This document shows, piece after piece, positions 27,250-35,998 of a stretch of 64,000 nucleotides of DNA. The stretch is taken from NCBI RefSeq assembly GCF_024296865.1, contig NZ_CP101134.1, forward strand, positions 4,030,001-4,094,000, in the 5' to 3' direction. The notes under the pieces were generated by a model that ran no database searches, was not told the origin of the DNA, and saw nothing but the letters and a program-made list of their open reading frames with translations. Positions within the stretch are counted from its first letter, which is position 1, and the number at the start of each line of letters is the position of its first letter. Position numbers and translations under genes: made by a program. This stretch comes from Sphingobacterium sp. LZ7M1. GTDB taxonomy: Bacteria > Bacteroidota > Bacteroidia > Sphingobacteriales > Sphingobacteriaceae.

Positions 27250-28746
27250 TTATTGAAGTTTGAAGAAAGCTTCACTCCATTTTAGGTTATTCTCAAAATC
27301 TTTGAGATTTGTGGATTCATCTATGACGATTAATTCTAATCCAGCGATTCTTGCAAAATCAGCTAAGTATTCGGTGGTTAAATTTTGGCTGTAAACGGTA
27401 TGATGCGCCCCACCCGCATATATCCAGGCTGTACAGGCAGTTTTCATGTCTGGTTCTGGTTGCCAAAGTACCCTTGCTACAGGCAGCTTTGGAAGCTTTT
27501 CCTTGACTTCAACCCCTTTTACGGTATTCACCACCAATCTAAAACGGTCGCCCATATCCACTAAAGCAGCATTCAAGGCTTTTCCTCCTTTAGAGTTAAA
27601 TACTAACCTTGCTGGATCGGATTTGCCGCCAATCCCTAGCGGATGAACTTCTAACCTTGGTTTTTCTGCTGCTAAAGAAGCATCTACTTCTAACATATGG
27701 GAACCAAGAACCATTTCATTCTTAGGGTCGAAATGGTAAGTATAATCTTCCATAAATGCATTTGCACCCTCATAGCCTGTTGCCATTACCTTGCACGCTC
27801 TTACTATGGCTGGAGTTTTCCAATCTCCTTCACCAGCGAAGCCATATCCGTCCTGCATCAAACGCTGTACTGCCAAACCAGGCAATTGCAACATACCATG
27901 CAGGTCTTCAAAAGTATCGGTGAAACCTTTATAATTTCCCTTTTCCAAGAATGATCTTAAACCAAGTTCAATTCTTGCAGCTTCAACAACTTGTTTTCTG
28001 TTTTTACCGTTTTCTAGGACATCCTCTGCAAGTACATAGGCTTGTTCGTATTCCCTCACAAGCTTATTTACCGCAGCTTCCGAAACCTGATCTATTTCAG
28101 CGACTAAATCTCCGATTCCATGGGTGTTTACAGAGAAACCGAATTTAATCTCTGCTTCAACCTTATCACCTTCAGTTACTGCCACATATCGCATATTATC
28201 TCCAAAACGAACAAATTTAGCTCCTTGCCAATCATGCCACGCTGCAGCTGCCCTGCACCAGACATTGATCTGCGAAATGACTTCTTCATCCTGCCAATGG
28301 CCTGTCACGACCTTTCTTCCGATTCGCATTCTTGACACAATAAATCCAAATTCCCGGTCGCCATGTGCACTTTGATTTAGGTTCATAAAGTCCATGTCTA
28401 TGGCATCCCAAGGGATATCTCGGTTAAATTGGGTATGTAGATGCAAAAGTGGTTTTTGCATGGCCTGCAGGCCTCTTATCCACATTTTGGCAGGTGAAAA
28501 CGTATGCATCCAGGTAATCAACCCAATACAGTTTTCAGCTGCATTTGCTGCTGAAATTGTAGCGAATATTTCTTCTGAATTTCTGACGATAGGCTTGAAT
28601 ATTACTTTTACTGGTATATTGGAATGATCATTAAAGTAGGCTGAGATTTCCTTAGAGTGATCTGCTGCTTGTTTTAATGTTTCTTCTCCGTACAGATCTT
28701 GACTTCCAGTGATGAACCAAACTTCTAAGTTTTTTAAGGTAGGCAT
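27250..28746 (-). CDS. araA: L-arabinose isomerase
   Basis: The enzyme converts L-arabinose to L-ribulose. Its 498 residues match the family length. The N-terminus VWFITGSQDLYG is diagnostic. The metal-binding residues can be placed in GFAGEGDWKTPAI (Glu), AFMEDYTYHF (Glu), VLGSHMLEV (His) and YAGGAHHTVYSQ (His), matching Glu306, Glu333, His350 and His450 of E. coli AraA. It is cytoplasmic, lies 29 bp after araD and precedes the symporter gene. Confidence 0.97.
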   Translation of the reverse strand: MPTLKNLEVWFITGSQDLYGEETLKQAADHSKEISAYFNDHSNIPVKVIFKPIVRNSEEIFATISAANAAENCIGLITWMHTFSPAKMWIRGLQAMQKPLLHLHTQFNRDIPWDAIDMDFMNLNQSAHGDREFGFIVSRMRIGRKVVTGHWQDEEVISQINVWCRAAAAWHDWQGAKFVRFGDNMRYVAVTEGDKVEAEIKFGFSVNTHGIGDLVAEIDQVSEAAVNKLVREYEQAYVLAEDVLENGKNRKQVVEAARIELGLRSFLEKGNYKGFTDTFEDLHGMLQLPGLAVQRLMQDGYGFAGEGDWKTPAIVRACKVMATGYEGANAFMEDYTYHFDPKNEMVLGSHMLEVDASLAAEKPRLEVHPLGIGGKSDPARLVFNSKGGKALNAALVDMGDRFRLVVNTVKGVEVKEKLPKLPVARVLWQPEPDMKTACTAWIYAGGAHHTVYSQNLTTEYLADFARIAGLELIVIDESTNLKDFENNLKWSEAFFKLQ

Positions 28747-28775
28747 GTATTTATTATTTGAGGTTTATTAATGAT

Positions 28776-29468
28776 TTATTGTCCATAGTAAGCATCTTTA
28801 CCATGCTTTCTTTCATAGTGCTTGTTGATTAAGGAATCCTTCATTCGATGTACATCAGGGTTAATCTGTTCGGTCAGGAAGGCCATCTTTGCCACATACT
28901 CCAATACGGCTGCATTGTAAACTGCCTTTTTACCGTCCTTTCCCCAACAAAAAGGGGCATGATTGCCAACCAACATCATTTCAACTTCCTTATAATCTAA
29001 ATGACTGTCCCTAAAATGATCGATAATCTGATATCCTGTCTGATATTCATAATTCCCTTTGATCATCTCGTCCTGCATTGGAGGAGCACATGGGATGTCC
29101 TTGGTCAGATGGTCTGCATGGGTTGTACCATAGATAGGGATATCTCTGTTGCTCTGTGCCCAAGCCGTTCCATAGGTGGAATGCGTGTGTACAATGGCCC
29201 CTATCTCTTCCCATTCTTTATATAGGACTGCATGGGTTTTTGTATCGGAAGAAGGCCTCAGATTGCCTTCGATAATGTTCGAATCAAAGTCTACTATTAC
29301 CATATCGGATGGTTTTAGGTCTTCATATGGCACCCCACTTGGTTTGATCGCAAAAACCTTATTTTCCCGGTCTACGACACTAACATTTCCAAATGTAAAT
29401 AGAACTAAGCCTAGCTTGGGTAATTCCATGTTGGCATCGTATGCTTCTTGTTTAATTCTGTTATACAT
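28776..29468 (-). CDS. araD: L-ribulose-5-phosphate 4-epimerase
   Basis: The 230-residue enzyme converts L-ribulose 5-phosphate to D-xylulose 5-phosphate, linking arabinose to the pentose phosphate pathway. It is a class II aldolase fold protein with the zinc histidines in VHTHSTYGTAWAQ (about 95-107) and a later conserved His. The phosphate-binding segment is FGNVSVVDRE. Its start overlaps the araB stop by 8 bp (ATG inside the last codons of araB), which indicates translational coupling. Confidence 0.96.
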   Translation of the reverse strand: MYNRIKQEAYDANMELPKLGLVLFTFGNVSVVDRENKVFAIKPSGVPYEDLKPSDMVIVDFDSNIIEGNLRPSSDTKTHAVLYKEWEEIGAIVHTHSTYGTAWAQSNRDIPIYGTTHADHLTKDIPCAPPMQDEMIKGNYEYQTGYQIIDHFRDSHLDYKEVEMMLVGNHAPFCWGKDGKKAVYNAAVLEYVAKMAFLTEQINPDVHRMKDSLINKHYERKHGKDAYYGQ

Positions 29469-31107
29469 GGTAAAGGTTATTTTCTAGTAAATCAGCTAAT
29501 TGGCTGTATTTCTTGTATCGTTCGGCATAGATTGGAGCAAGTTCTGGATTAGGCTGGTATTCCACATCGAACCCTTGTCCCATTTTTTCCATCGCCTCTT
29601 CAACTGTTTCATAAATACCGCCTACAACTGCTGCAAACATGGCAGCTCCCAATGCACAGGTTTGCTCAGATTTGTGGACTTTAATAGGCATATTGATGAT
29701 ATCAGCCATCATTTGCATCACGAAAGGAGATTTTTTCGCCACTCCCCCTAAAGCAATAATCCCCTTAACAGGAATTTGCTGATCAATAAAGCATTCCACA
29801 ATTTTCTTAGCTCCAAAACAGGTCGACTCTACGACAGCACGGAACAATAAGATTACATCAGTTGATAGGTTCAGATCAAAAAAAGCTGATTTTAGATTTT
29901 GATTCGCATATGGTGTTCTTCTGCCATTCAGCCAATCAATTGCCATTGGCTGGGAAAGCTTGGGCTTAATAGCACTTGCTTTCTCACTCAGCATAGGGAT
30001 GATCTTTTTTTCAGCTTGCATAACCTGTTCATGATCCTTGCCCAGTAATTCTATCAATGGCCACATCAAAAGATCCTTAAACCAGGCATAAGCGTCACCA
30101 AATGCTGATTGTCCAGCCTCAAGGCCTGTCATTTTAGGAATAACAGAACCATTAACCTGTCCACAAATGCCTTCTACGGTAAAATCGAGCTCGCCAGGGA
30201 CAACCAAGATATCACAGGTCGAAGTTCCCATTACCTTACTTAGGAAATAAGGCTCTATTTCTCCACCTACGGCCCCCATATGGCAATCAAAAGCGCCTGC
30301 TCCAACACTGACATTGGTACTCAAACCTAGCTTTTCCGCCCATTCTGCCGATAGTTTCCCAACTGACTCTGATGAACAATAGGTTCCTGTTCCTAACTTC
30401 TCGACATGTCCTTTGAGAAGTGGGTCTAATCCCTCGAAAAACTCACTTGGCGGATACCCTTGATATTCCTCTGCCCATAAACCCTTATGACCTGCTGCAC
30501 AGACTCCACGCTTAACCTCATCCGCTGAATTTCCTCCGGTCAACAAAAAAGGCACCCAATCACAATGTTCTATCCATGTATATGCTTGGTCACGAATTCT
30601 TTCATCAACACGGGAAATATGCAATATTTTGGACCAGAACCATTCCGAAGAATAAACGCCACCAACATATTTTAGGTAATTATTATCATACTTTTCTGCA
30701 TGTGTATTTATTTCTTTTGCCTCTGCAACTGCGGTATGATCTTTCCAAAGGATAAACATTGCATTAGGATTCTCAGCAAATTCCGGCAGTAAGGAAAGTG
30801 GAACTCCCTCTTTATTGATGGCAATCGGAGTGGAACCCGTGGTATCAACTGAAATAGCAACTACTTGAGATGCCCGCTCAGGTCCTGCCAGTTCTATACA
30901 TCTCTTTATCGTGGCGGTAATCCCCTCGATATAATCTAAGGGATGTTGTCGAAACTGATTCTTTTCAGCATCATTGTAAAGACCTTTGGCCCATCGCGGA
31001 TAGTAAAACACATCGGAAGATACTTCCTCCCCATTATTAGCATTTACCAAAATAGAGCGTACGGAATCTGTACCAAAATCTATCCCTATGACATAATTTC
31101 CTCGCAT
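29461..31107 (-). CDS. araB: ribulokinase
   Basis: This 548-residue FGGY-family kinase phosphorylates L-ribulose. The N-terminal ATPase-fold phosphate loop is GIDFGTDSVRSILVNA (about 8-23). The second domain has VGAGAFDCHMGAVGG (about 269-283) and the adenine-binding IALGGVAKKSPFVMQMMAD (about 451-469). Length and the DFGTDS motif fit the AraB subgroup. It is the first gene of the ara operon. The 360-bp region upstream carries a 19-bp palindrome. Confidence 0.96.
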   Translation of the reverse strand: MRGNYVIGIDFGTDSVRSILVNANNGEEVSSDVFYYPRWAKGLYNDAEKNQFRQHPLDYIEGITATIKRCIELAGPERASQVVAISVDTTGSTPIAINKEGVPLSLLPEFAENPNAMFILWKDHTAVAEAKEINTHAEKYDNNYLKYVGGVYSSEWFWSKILHISRVDERIRDQAYTWIEHCDWVPFLLTGGNSADEVKRGVCAAGHKGLWAEEYQGYPPSEFFEGLDPLLKGHVEKLGTGTYCSSESVGKLSAEWAEKLGLSTNVSVGAGAFDCHMGAVGGEIEPYFLSKVMGTSTCDILVVPGELDFTVEGICGQVNGSVIPKMTGLEAGQSAFGDAYAWFKDLLMWPLIELLGKDHEQVMQAEKKIIPMLSEKASAIKPKLSQPMAIDWLNGRRTPYANQNLKSAFFDLNLSTDVILLFRAVVESTCFGAKKIVECFIDQQIPVKGIIALGGVAKKSPFVMQMMADIINMPIKVHKSEQTCALGAAMFAAVVGGIYETVEEAMEKMGQGFDVEYQPNPELAPIYAERYKKYSQLADLLENNLYHV

Positions 31108-31319
31108 TGTGTAATTCTGTTGGTGTTGTATTTGATAGTTTATAATTGTTCAAACCAGAGGGTTGAATCATGAAATTTTCACATTTCATAATGCAATATA
31201 TTAAAAATATTTAATTAACGTCATTTTAACACTTATTTATTCAAAATATATTTTATCGCTAGGGAGTTTTTTCAAATTCTTAATTATTTATTTATTCGAG
31301 AGATAAAATAGCGCTTCAT

Positions 31320-31338
31320 TAGTGTAGACCATACACTA
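31320..31338. promoter_or_regulatory. 19-bp palindrome upstream of araB, candidate operator
   Basis: TAGTGTA, five bases, TACACTA form perfect 7-bp arms. The site lies between the divergent araB gene (213 bp from its start) and the small-protein gene, and 29 bp before the latter's -33 element. It could be the operator of the NUDIX-type regulator, or serve the small gene. I found no second copy near the regulator gene. The rest of 31108-31467 is AT-rich with no other gene. Confidence 0.45.
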
Positions 31339-31366
31339 CAATTAAAACTTAATAGCTAGAATAAAC

Positions 31367-31396
31367 CTTGAGGAAAGTCCAATAGCATTAAATTTG
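31367..31396 (+). promoter_or_regulatory. Bacteroidota-type promoter of the small-protein gene
   Basis: The -7 element TAAATTTG (31389-31396) fits TAnnTTTG exactly. A CTTG -33 element (31367-31370) precedes it by 18 bp. The predicted start would leave a 5-prime leader of about 65 bases before the ATG at 31468. Confidence 0.65.
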
Positions 31397-31467
31397 TACT
31401 CTCTACAATAGTCACCCAACTATTTGTTAGTGATAATAGAACACACACAGCTATTAAAAGAATAAAA

Positions 31468-31629
31468 ATGAAAAAGGAATATAAGCAACCTAAGATTGAG
31501 GTTACTTTAATATATACTGAAGAAGGTATTGCGGCAGGATCAGCAAAAGTTTATCCAATGAATCAAAATGGATTTATGGAAGACCAATGGATCCAAGAAG
31601 ATGATGACAATCGTAATATTGATTGGTAA
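31468..31629 (+). CDS. 53-residue small protein with EGIAAGSA motif
   Basis: The frame begins with ATG at 31468 and ends with TAA at 31629. The protein starts MKKEYKQPKIEV, has a central EEGIAAGSAKVYP segment, and ends in a very acidic tail (DQWIQEDDDNRNIDW). There is no signal peptide and no Cys. The start M-K-K-x-Y-x-x-P-x-I-x-V with a small-residue motif resembles a pattern of tiny Bacteroidota proteins of unknown function. That comparison is from memory. Its own promoter (31367-31396) and a strong terminator (31664-31690) make this a single-gene unit and support that it is real. Confidence 0.7.
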   Translation: MKKEYKQPKIEVTLIYTEEGIAAGSAKVYPMNQNGFMEDQWIQEDDDNRNIDW

Positions 31630-31663
31630 TCTCAGCTCAAAGAAAAGAATTGAATTCGATAGG

Positions 31664-31690
31664 AAGCGACATTGGTATGTCGCTTTTTTT
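31664..31690 (+). terminator. rho-independent terminator of the small-protein gene
   Basis: AAGCGACAT and ATGTCGCTT form a perfect 9-bp stem around a TGGT loop. A run of seven T ends the site at 31690. It starts 35 bp after the stop codon. Confidence 0.9.
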
Positions 31691-31705
31691 ATTTTCTAAT
31701 ATTTG

Positions 31706-32824
31706 CTACCCTAGCTTAAAAAGCTTGTTTGGTTTATTTGAAATGATTCGTTGATAACTTGGAACTCTTCCACCTAATAGGAAAACAAAAACTTTAGGTA
31801 TCATTTTCATCAACACAAAGTAGATGAAGCTACATATGGCAACACATAAAATCGGAATGATCAAGTAGGCATAAAACCGGTCCCAGCCTTCCATAAATAA
31901 ATGATGATTGAAGAAAAATCCTTTCAACCATTCTATGATATAAATTTCATGGAACACATAAATAAAAAAGGAAAGTGAGCTGAAGCCAGTCAATTTGTTC
32001 ATGACCTCATAATTATCATTGAGATAGGCGAATAAATTGAACATGGAAATAACGCCGGCTAAAATAAACACTCTCAAAAAATATTCATGATAATCAGTCC
32101 CACTGGCCTTTAAGGAAAGATAAAGGAAAAGAAATGTCAAACCCATTGCTGGATATTTAACCTTGTCAAATAGCTTGAGCATATCTCTTTTTTCCAAAGA
32201 AAAGTAGGCTCCTAAACTAAAGAAAAATATAGCGGTCATGCTAAATCCAGGAACAGGGATCTCAATAAAAGCTAAATACAGAATGGCCAGGCCCATAATT
32301 CCATAAGCCCTGAAATACTTGATAAAATAAACTATCAGCGGGGAAATCAATACCATAACAATCAGATCTCGCAGGTACCATAATGGAAAATTTATCGGCA
32401 CCTCCCAGAGATTATGGTAGAAACCAGCATTCATGAGAATCCCAAAATCATCATCAACGGGTTTACCTAACTTGATGAAAATAAAATTCTTAGAGAATAT
32501 CGCGATTCCAGTAATGATATTCCAAATAATATAAGGACTAATTATCGTCCTAAACCTGCTTCTAAACTGCTTTTTATAGAAAGGAAGAACATTTCCTGAA
32601 AAGCTTTTGAAAAAGTAAAAGCCAGAAACCAGAAAATAGCATCTAACCGAAAACTTCGCAATATGATGGGAAAACATTTCCGAAACCAAGACATAAGTGT
32701 CATTGGCGGAAATATTGAACTTTATGGTAGGATATGCAAAAGGCGCCAAATGAGCAATAACCACCAGAAAGATCAAGGGCATTCTCATTGTGTCGATAAC
32801 TTTCGACAGCTTTTCACTATTCAT
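31706..32824 (-). CDS. acyltransferase 3 family membrane protein
   Basis: The product is a 372-residue protein with about ten membrane helices. The N-terminal helix MRMPLIFLVVIAHLAPF holds the conserved His of the acyltransferase 3 family in the place of the usual R-x-x-A-x-x-x-V-x-x-H pattern. Later parts include FPLWYLRDLIVMVLISPL and SFFIYVFHEIYIIEWL, also typical. Members transfer acyl groups to surface sugars or lipids. The target is unknown. It stands alone between the terminator of the small gene and the TPR gene, 192 bp from the latter. Confidence 0.82.
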   Translation of the reverse strand: MNSEKLSKVIDTMRMPLIFLVVIAHLAPFAYPTIKFNISANDTYVLVSEMFSHHIAKFSVRCYFLVSGFYFFKSFSGNVLPFYKKQFRSRFRTIISPYIIWNIITGIAIFSKNFIFIKLGKPVDDDFGILMNAGFYHNLWEVPINFPLWYLRDLIVMVLISPLIVYFIKYFRAYGIMGLAILYLAFIEIPVPGFSMTAIFFFSLGAYFSLEKRDMLKLFDKVKYPAMGLTFLFLYLSLKASGTDYHEYFLRVFILAGVISMFNLFAYLNDNYEVMNKLTGFSSLSFFIYVFHEIYIIEWLKGFFFNHHLFMEGWDRFYAYLIIPILCVAICSFIYFVLMKMIPKVFVFLLGGRVPSYQRIISNKPNKLFKLG

Positions 32825-33016
32825 ATTGAATAATTAACAATGTACAGTAAAAGAAAAAATCTTTAATAGTTAAATTTGGCGTATTAATAAGGGCGCATAA
32901 AGGATAAACCCCTCTGTGTGATTTTAATTCATTCCAAAAGTAATGCAATATTACACATAAAAACATGTCGCGTAATAGATCATTACCGAAAAAACATAGT
33001 GAATTATGGCAGGTTA

Positions 33017-35323
33017 CTAAAATCCTAATTTGGATAACAAGCCCGGTTTTTTCCAAGTTTGTTTAAAATGCTCTGCAATGGCATCATGATCATCATAGGA
33101 TAAAATATAATCTAATATTTTATGGGCTTCCTTGAGATATCCTTGTTGATAATTTACATGGGCTTTTGCCAATAGAACCTCCTCAGAAAGACTATCATAG
33201 GCCCACTGTTCCACCTTATAGATCTCTTGAAAACGATCGACCAATATATTCACTTGGCCAAGGTCATTTTGTTTGTCATATAACTTGATACCGTAACTCA
33301 GCCATATCACATATTCATTGCATTCCATAGCTTCTAGGCAAAAGGCATCATAATCACTGAACATCGCCGCCCCTTCCCTATATTGCCCAACTAGATAATG
33401 ACTTTTGACAATCAAATAGATGGTTTTCGCCTTATCAAAGTCATTCAACAGAAAGGATTGTTTATTCTCCAGATAAAGTCTTGCCGATTTATTCACATGC
33501 TCATAATCCTCAAGTTCGTTATAGGCCTGCATCAAATTATATTGGGGATTCGCTTCATCGGGATACTTCTCAGCGATTGCTAAATAGTAGTCTCGCCTCT
33601 CTGATGCAGATTTATGTTCAAATTCATGGTACAAAATAGATTCAACGGTATTTTTGGCAGCTTCAAAATCCCTGAAATCAAAATCAGAAATATCTGGGTT
33701 CTCCAAATAATGCTCGTAAATCTGGAACAGGAGTTCCTCTGCCTCAGCTTTAATATCTGAGGACATTTCCAATTTATGGTTTACAATCACCCAGTCCGCT
33801 TTATGCTGTAGGTGCCTATAATACGATGCACTTTGCTCATCGTAAATACTGAAGTAATTTTCCAGGGCTTTCTGGGCTTTGGGATAATCTTCTTGTTTCA
33901 AAAGGGCATCAATAAGGGTGTGATTTAATTCTGGGAACTCAGAATGTTTAAACCCTTCCTCTGCCACCGAAACAGCCGCAGGATAGTTGCCTAATGCAGT
34001 ATAAACGATTGCCAGGTTGTTACAGCACATTGCCCAGCAATGCTCATCACCATAAAAGTCACTTTCGAAGGCAAAATCTTCAAAATACTTTCTAAATGCA
34101 TCAAAGGACTGCTGGTAAAGTTTTACATCCAATACTCTCAAGCCTTCCTTAATTGCATCTTCAGCCATATTTTTCAGAAAGTCATCCAAATTAACCCCTT
34201 CGTTATAGATATCCCTAGGTAAACTTGCAAACATCGGAACTTCCTGTTCAACCAAGCCCGTGGACAACAATTGAGACTCTACCATCCTCCTCCAAGTGGT
34301 CACATCAGGATGAATACTCACCCCTTTCTTCAAAATAGAATAGGCATCATCAAAATTGCCCATCTCATATAAATAAGTGCCAACGAAATGATTTGCAGCA
34401 AAGTTATTCGGATATTTCCCTAAGAGTTCCAATCCATGTTGATAGTAATAGTCCTCAGGAACACCCAATGGCTCATAATAGTTTCTTTCAATAATTAACT
34501 GATAATAGAAAACATCCGGATTGTTATAACCCAGTTCAATTTGCTCCTTAAATCGTTGATGCCATTTCACAAAGCCTTCGAGAACCTCAGGTTCATGGTT
34601 GTCTCCTTTTATCAACTTCAACAATACTTTTAAAGCAACGTCCAAGCCATTGCCTTGGAAAGCAATCTCTGCTAAATCTAAATATTCAAGATCCTGAGGA
34701 CTAACAAAGTGAAAAATTCCCTTATCAATCATTTCCAGCAATTCAACTTTCTCTGTTACCCCATCCCTGTCCAAAAGATAAACCTTCTTTATCCAGCAAA
34801 TCGAGATATTGCGATCCTTTAACTCCCGGAAATCTGCAAACTCGATCTCGAAGAAAGCAATTGCCTCATTTAAGGACTTCAGTAGAGCATCATCTTCTTT
34901 TAAGATCTCATATATCTTGATTTCAAATTCAAATCCGAAAACTTTGTTGAGAGGGTCTTGCTTGAGTTTTTCGGCATATCCAAGCAGTTCAGCTTTATTA
35001 CTCTGGGTGAGGTCTACATTGGGTCTAGCAATTTGCTCCAGCACATATTGATTGCCTAGTTGATAATTTAATAGATTATATAAAACCTTTGGATTGTTAG
35101 GTTCATAGTTCAGTACACGCTTGAGGTATGGGATTACCTGCTTTTTTATAACCTTATATGCTTGTTCAGGCCCCGCTTCTAAAGCTAAATCATGATGGGC
35201 AATCGACATCAGGTAAAGAACATCCGTATCCTTGGGATTATCTAATAAAAATTCTTCCCCCTTTTCTATACACAACTCCAGTTCCCCAGCATAAAACAAC
35301 TGCTCTAATTCTTCGTAACTCAT
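33017..35323 (-). CDS. long tetratricopeptide-repeat protein, unknown function
   Basis: This 768-residue protein has no signal peptide or membrane helix. It is helical throughout, with degenerate TPR units: LELCIEKGEEFLLDNPKD (about 16-33), FAANHFVGTYLYEMGNFDDA (about 308-327), NNLAIVYTALGNYPAAVSVA (about 442-461), and ANPQYNLMQAYNELEDYEHV (about 601-620). The C-terminus KKPGLLSKLGF is basic and hydrophobic. It is likely a cytoplasmic scaffold. There are no operon partners. Nothing in the sequence indicates which complex it serves. Confidence 0.75.
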   Translation of the reverse strand: MSYEELEQLFYAGELELCIEKGEEFLLDNPKDTDVLYLMSIAHHDLALEAGPEQAYKVIKKQVIPYLKRVLNYEPNNPKVLYNLLNYQLGNQYVLEQIARPNVDLTQSNKAELLGYAEKLKQDPLNKVFGFEFEIKIYEILKEDDALLKSLNEAIAFFEIEFADFRELKDRNISICWIKKVYLLDRDGVTEKVELLEMIDKGIFHFVSPQDLEYLDLAEIAFQGNGLDVALKVLLKLIKGDNHEPEVLEGFVKWHQRFKEQIELGYNNPDVFYYQLIIERNYYEPLGVPEDYYYQHGLELLGKYPNNFAANHFVGTYLYEMGNFDDAYSILKKGVSIHPDVTTWRRMVESQLLSTGLVEQEVPMFASLPRDIYNEGVNLDDFLKNMAEDAIKEGLRVLDVKLYQQSFDAFRKYFEDFAFESDFYGDEHCWAMCCNNLAIVYTALGNYPAAVSVAEEGFKHSEFPELNHTLIDALLKQEDYPKAQKALENYFSIYDEQSASYYRHLQHKADWVIVNHKLEMSSDIKAEAEELLFQIYEHYLENPDISDFDFRDFEAAKNTVESILYHEFEHKSASERRDYYLAIAEKYPDEANPQYNLMQAYNELEDYEHVNKSARLYLENKQSFLLNDFDKAKTIYLIVKSHYLVGQYREGAAMFSDYDAFCLEAMECNEYVIWLSYGIKLYDKQNDLGQVNILVDRFQEIYKVEQWAYDSLSEEVLLAKAHVNYQQGYLKEAHKILDYILSYDDHDAIAEHFKQTWKKPGLLSKLGF

Positions 35324-35566
35324 CTATTAAATTTTAATGCTAAAAGCATGTTAAGCTTAAATCAAATTTGATTCCTAAAGCAAAATACGAAAGTTAAGCC
35401 TCATTTATTATAGGTATTTTCCAAGTTTTTAAAGGTTAACATATTCATAATATACCTCTTTTTTCAACTAACTGAAAGCCAATTCAATAAAAACGAGCCT
35501 AAAAATGGGCGATATTAAAAGAGAATTCTCTTATCTTTAATTCGATCACTAAATCGAACTTACAAC

Positions 35567-35947
35567 ATGAATAGCAGGGAAGAAATAATCAAGAACTATA
35601 TTAACGGCTATAATAGTTTCAACACAGAAATGATGTCTAGAGATTTAGATGAAAACCTTCTGTTCGAAAATATATCCAATGGAAATGTAACTGATTCACT
35701 TGTGGGGAAACAAGAATTTATGAATCAGGCAGAACAGGCAAAGTCCTTTTTCTCTGAGCGGCATCAAAAGATCACCGCAATGGAACACTTCGAAAACTAT
35801 TCTGAAATCACTATTGAGTACTCCGCTAAACTTTCTAAAGATCTTTCACCAGAATTAAATATTGGAGACAGCATCCAACTCGACGGAAAATCAATCTTTG
35901 AATTCAGCCCAGAAAATAAGATCATTGTGTTAAAGGATATCAGTTAA
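35567..35947 (+). CDS. NTF2-like / SnoaL-like domain protein
   Basis: The 126-residue soluble protein has the cone-shaped NTF2 fold pattern. An N-terminal helix (REEIIKNYINGYNSFNTEMM) leads into a strand with LDENLLFENISNG, and the helix of the EFMNQAEQAKSFF segment follows. The C-terminal strands read EITIEYSAKL and IQLDGKSIFEF. Such proteins may be isomerases, dehydratases or small-ligand binders. No obvious catalytic residue set is kept. It is a lone gene ending in a strong bidirectional terminator. Confidence 0.72.
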   Translation: MNSREEIIKNYINGYNSFNTEMMSRDLDENLLFENISNGNVTDSLVGKQEFMNQAEQAKSFFSERHQKITAMEHFENYSEITIEYSAKLSKDLSPELNIGDSIQLDGKSIFEFSPENKIIVLKDIS

Positions 35948-35982
35948 ATTGAACGTTATTAATCTTCTTAATAACGTTCAAT
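35948..35982. terminator. bidirectional terminator between convergent genes
   Basis: A perfect 15-bp inverted repeat (35948-35962 and 35968-35982, arms ATTGAACGTTATTAA) surrounds a TCTTC loop. TATTATTCTTTTT follows on the plus side. It begins directly after the NTF2-like stop and serves the aldo/keto reductase gene from the other side. Confidence 0.85.
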
Positions 35983-35998
35983 ATTATTCTTTTTAAGA

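Noticed and set aside
32817..33056. Minus-strand frame of 79 codons between the acyltransferase and TPR genes
   Set aside because: It overlaps both neighbours, has low-complexity text and no plausible start context. It looks like a chance frame in AT-rich spacer DNA.
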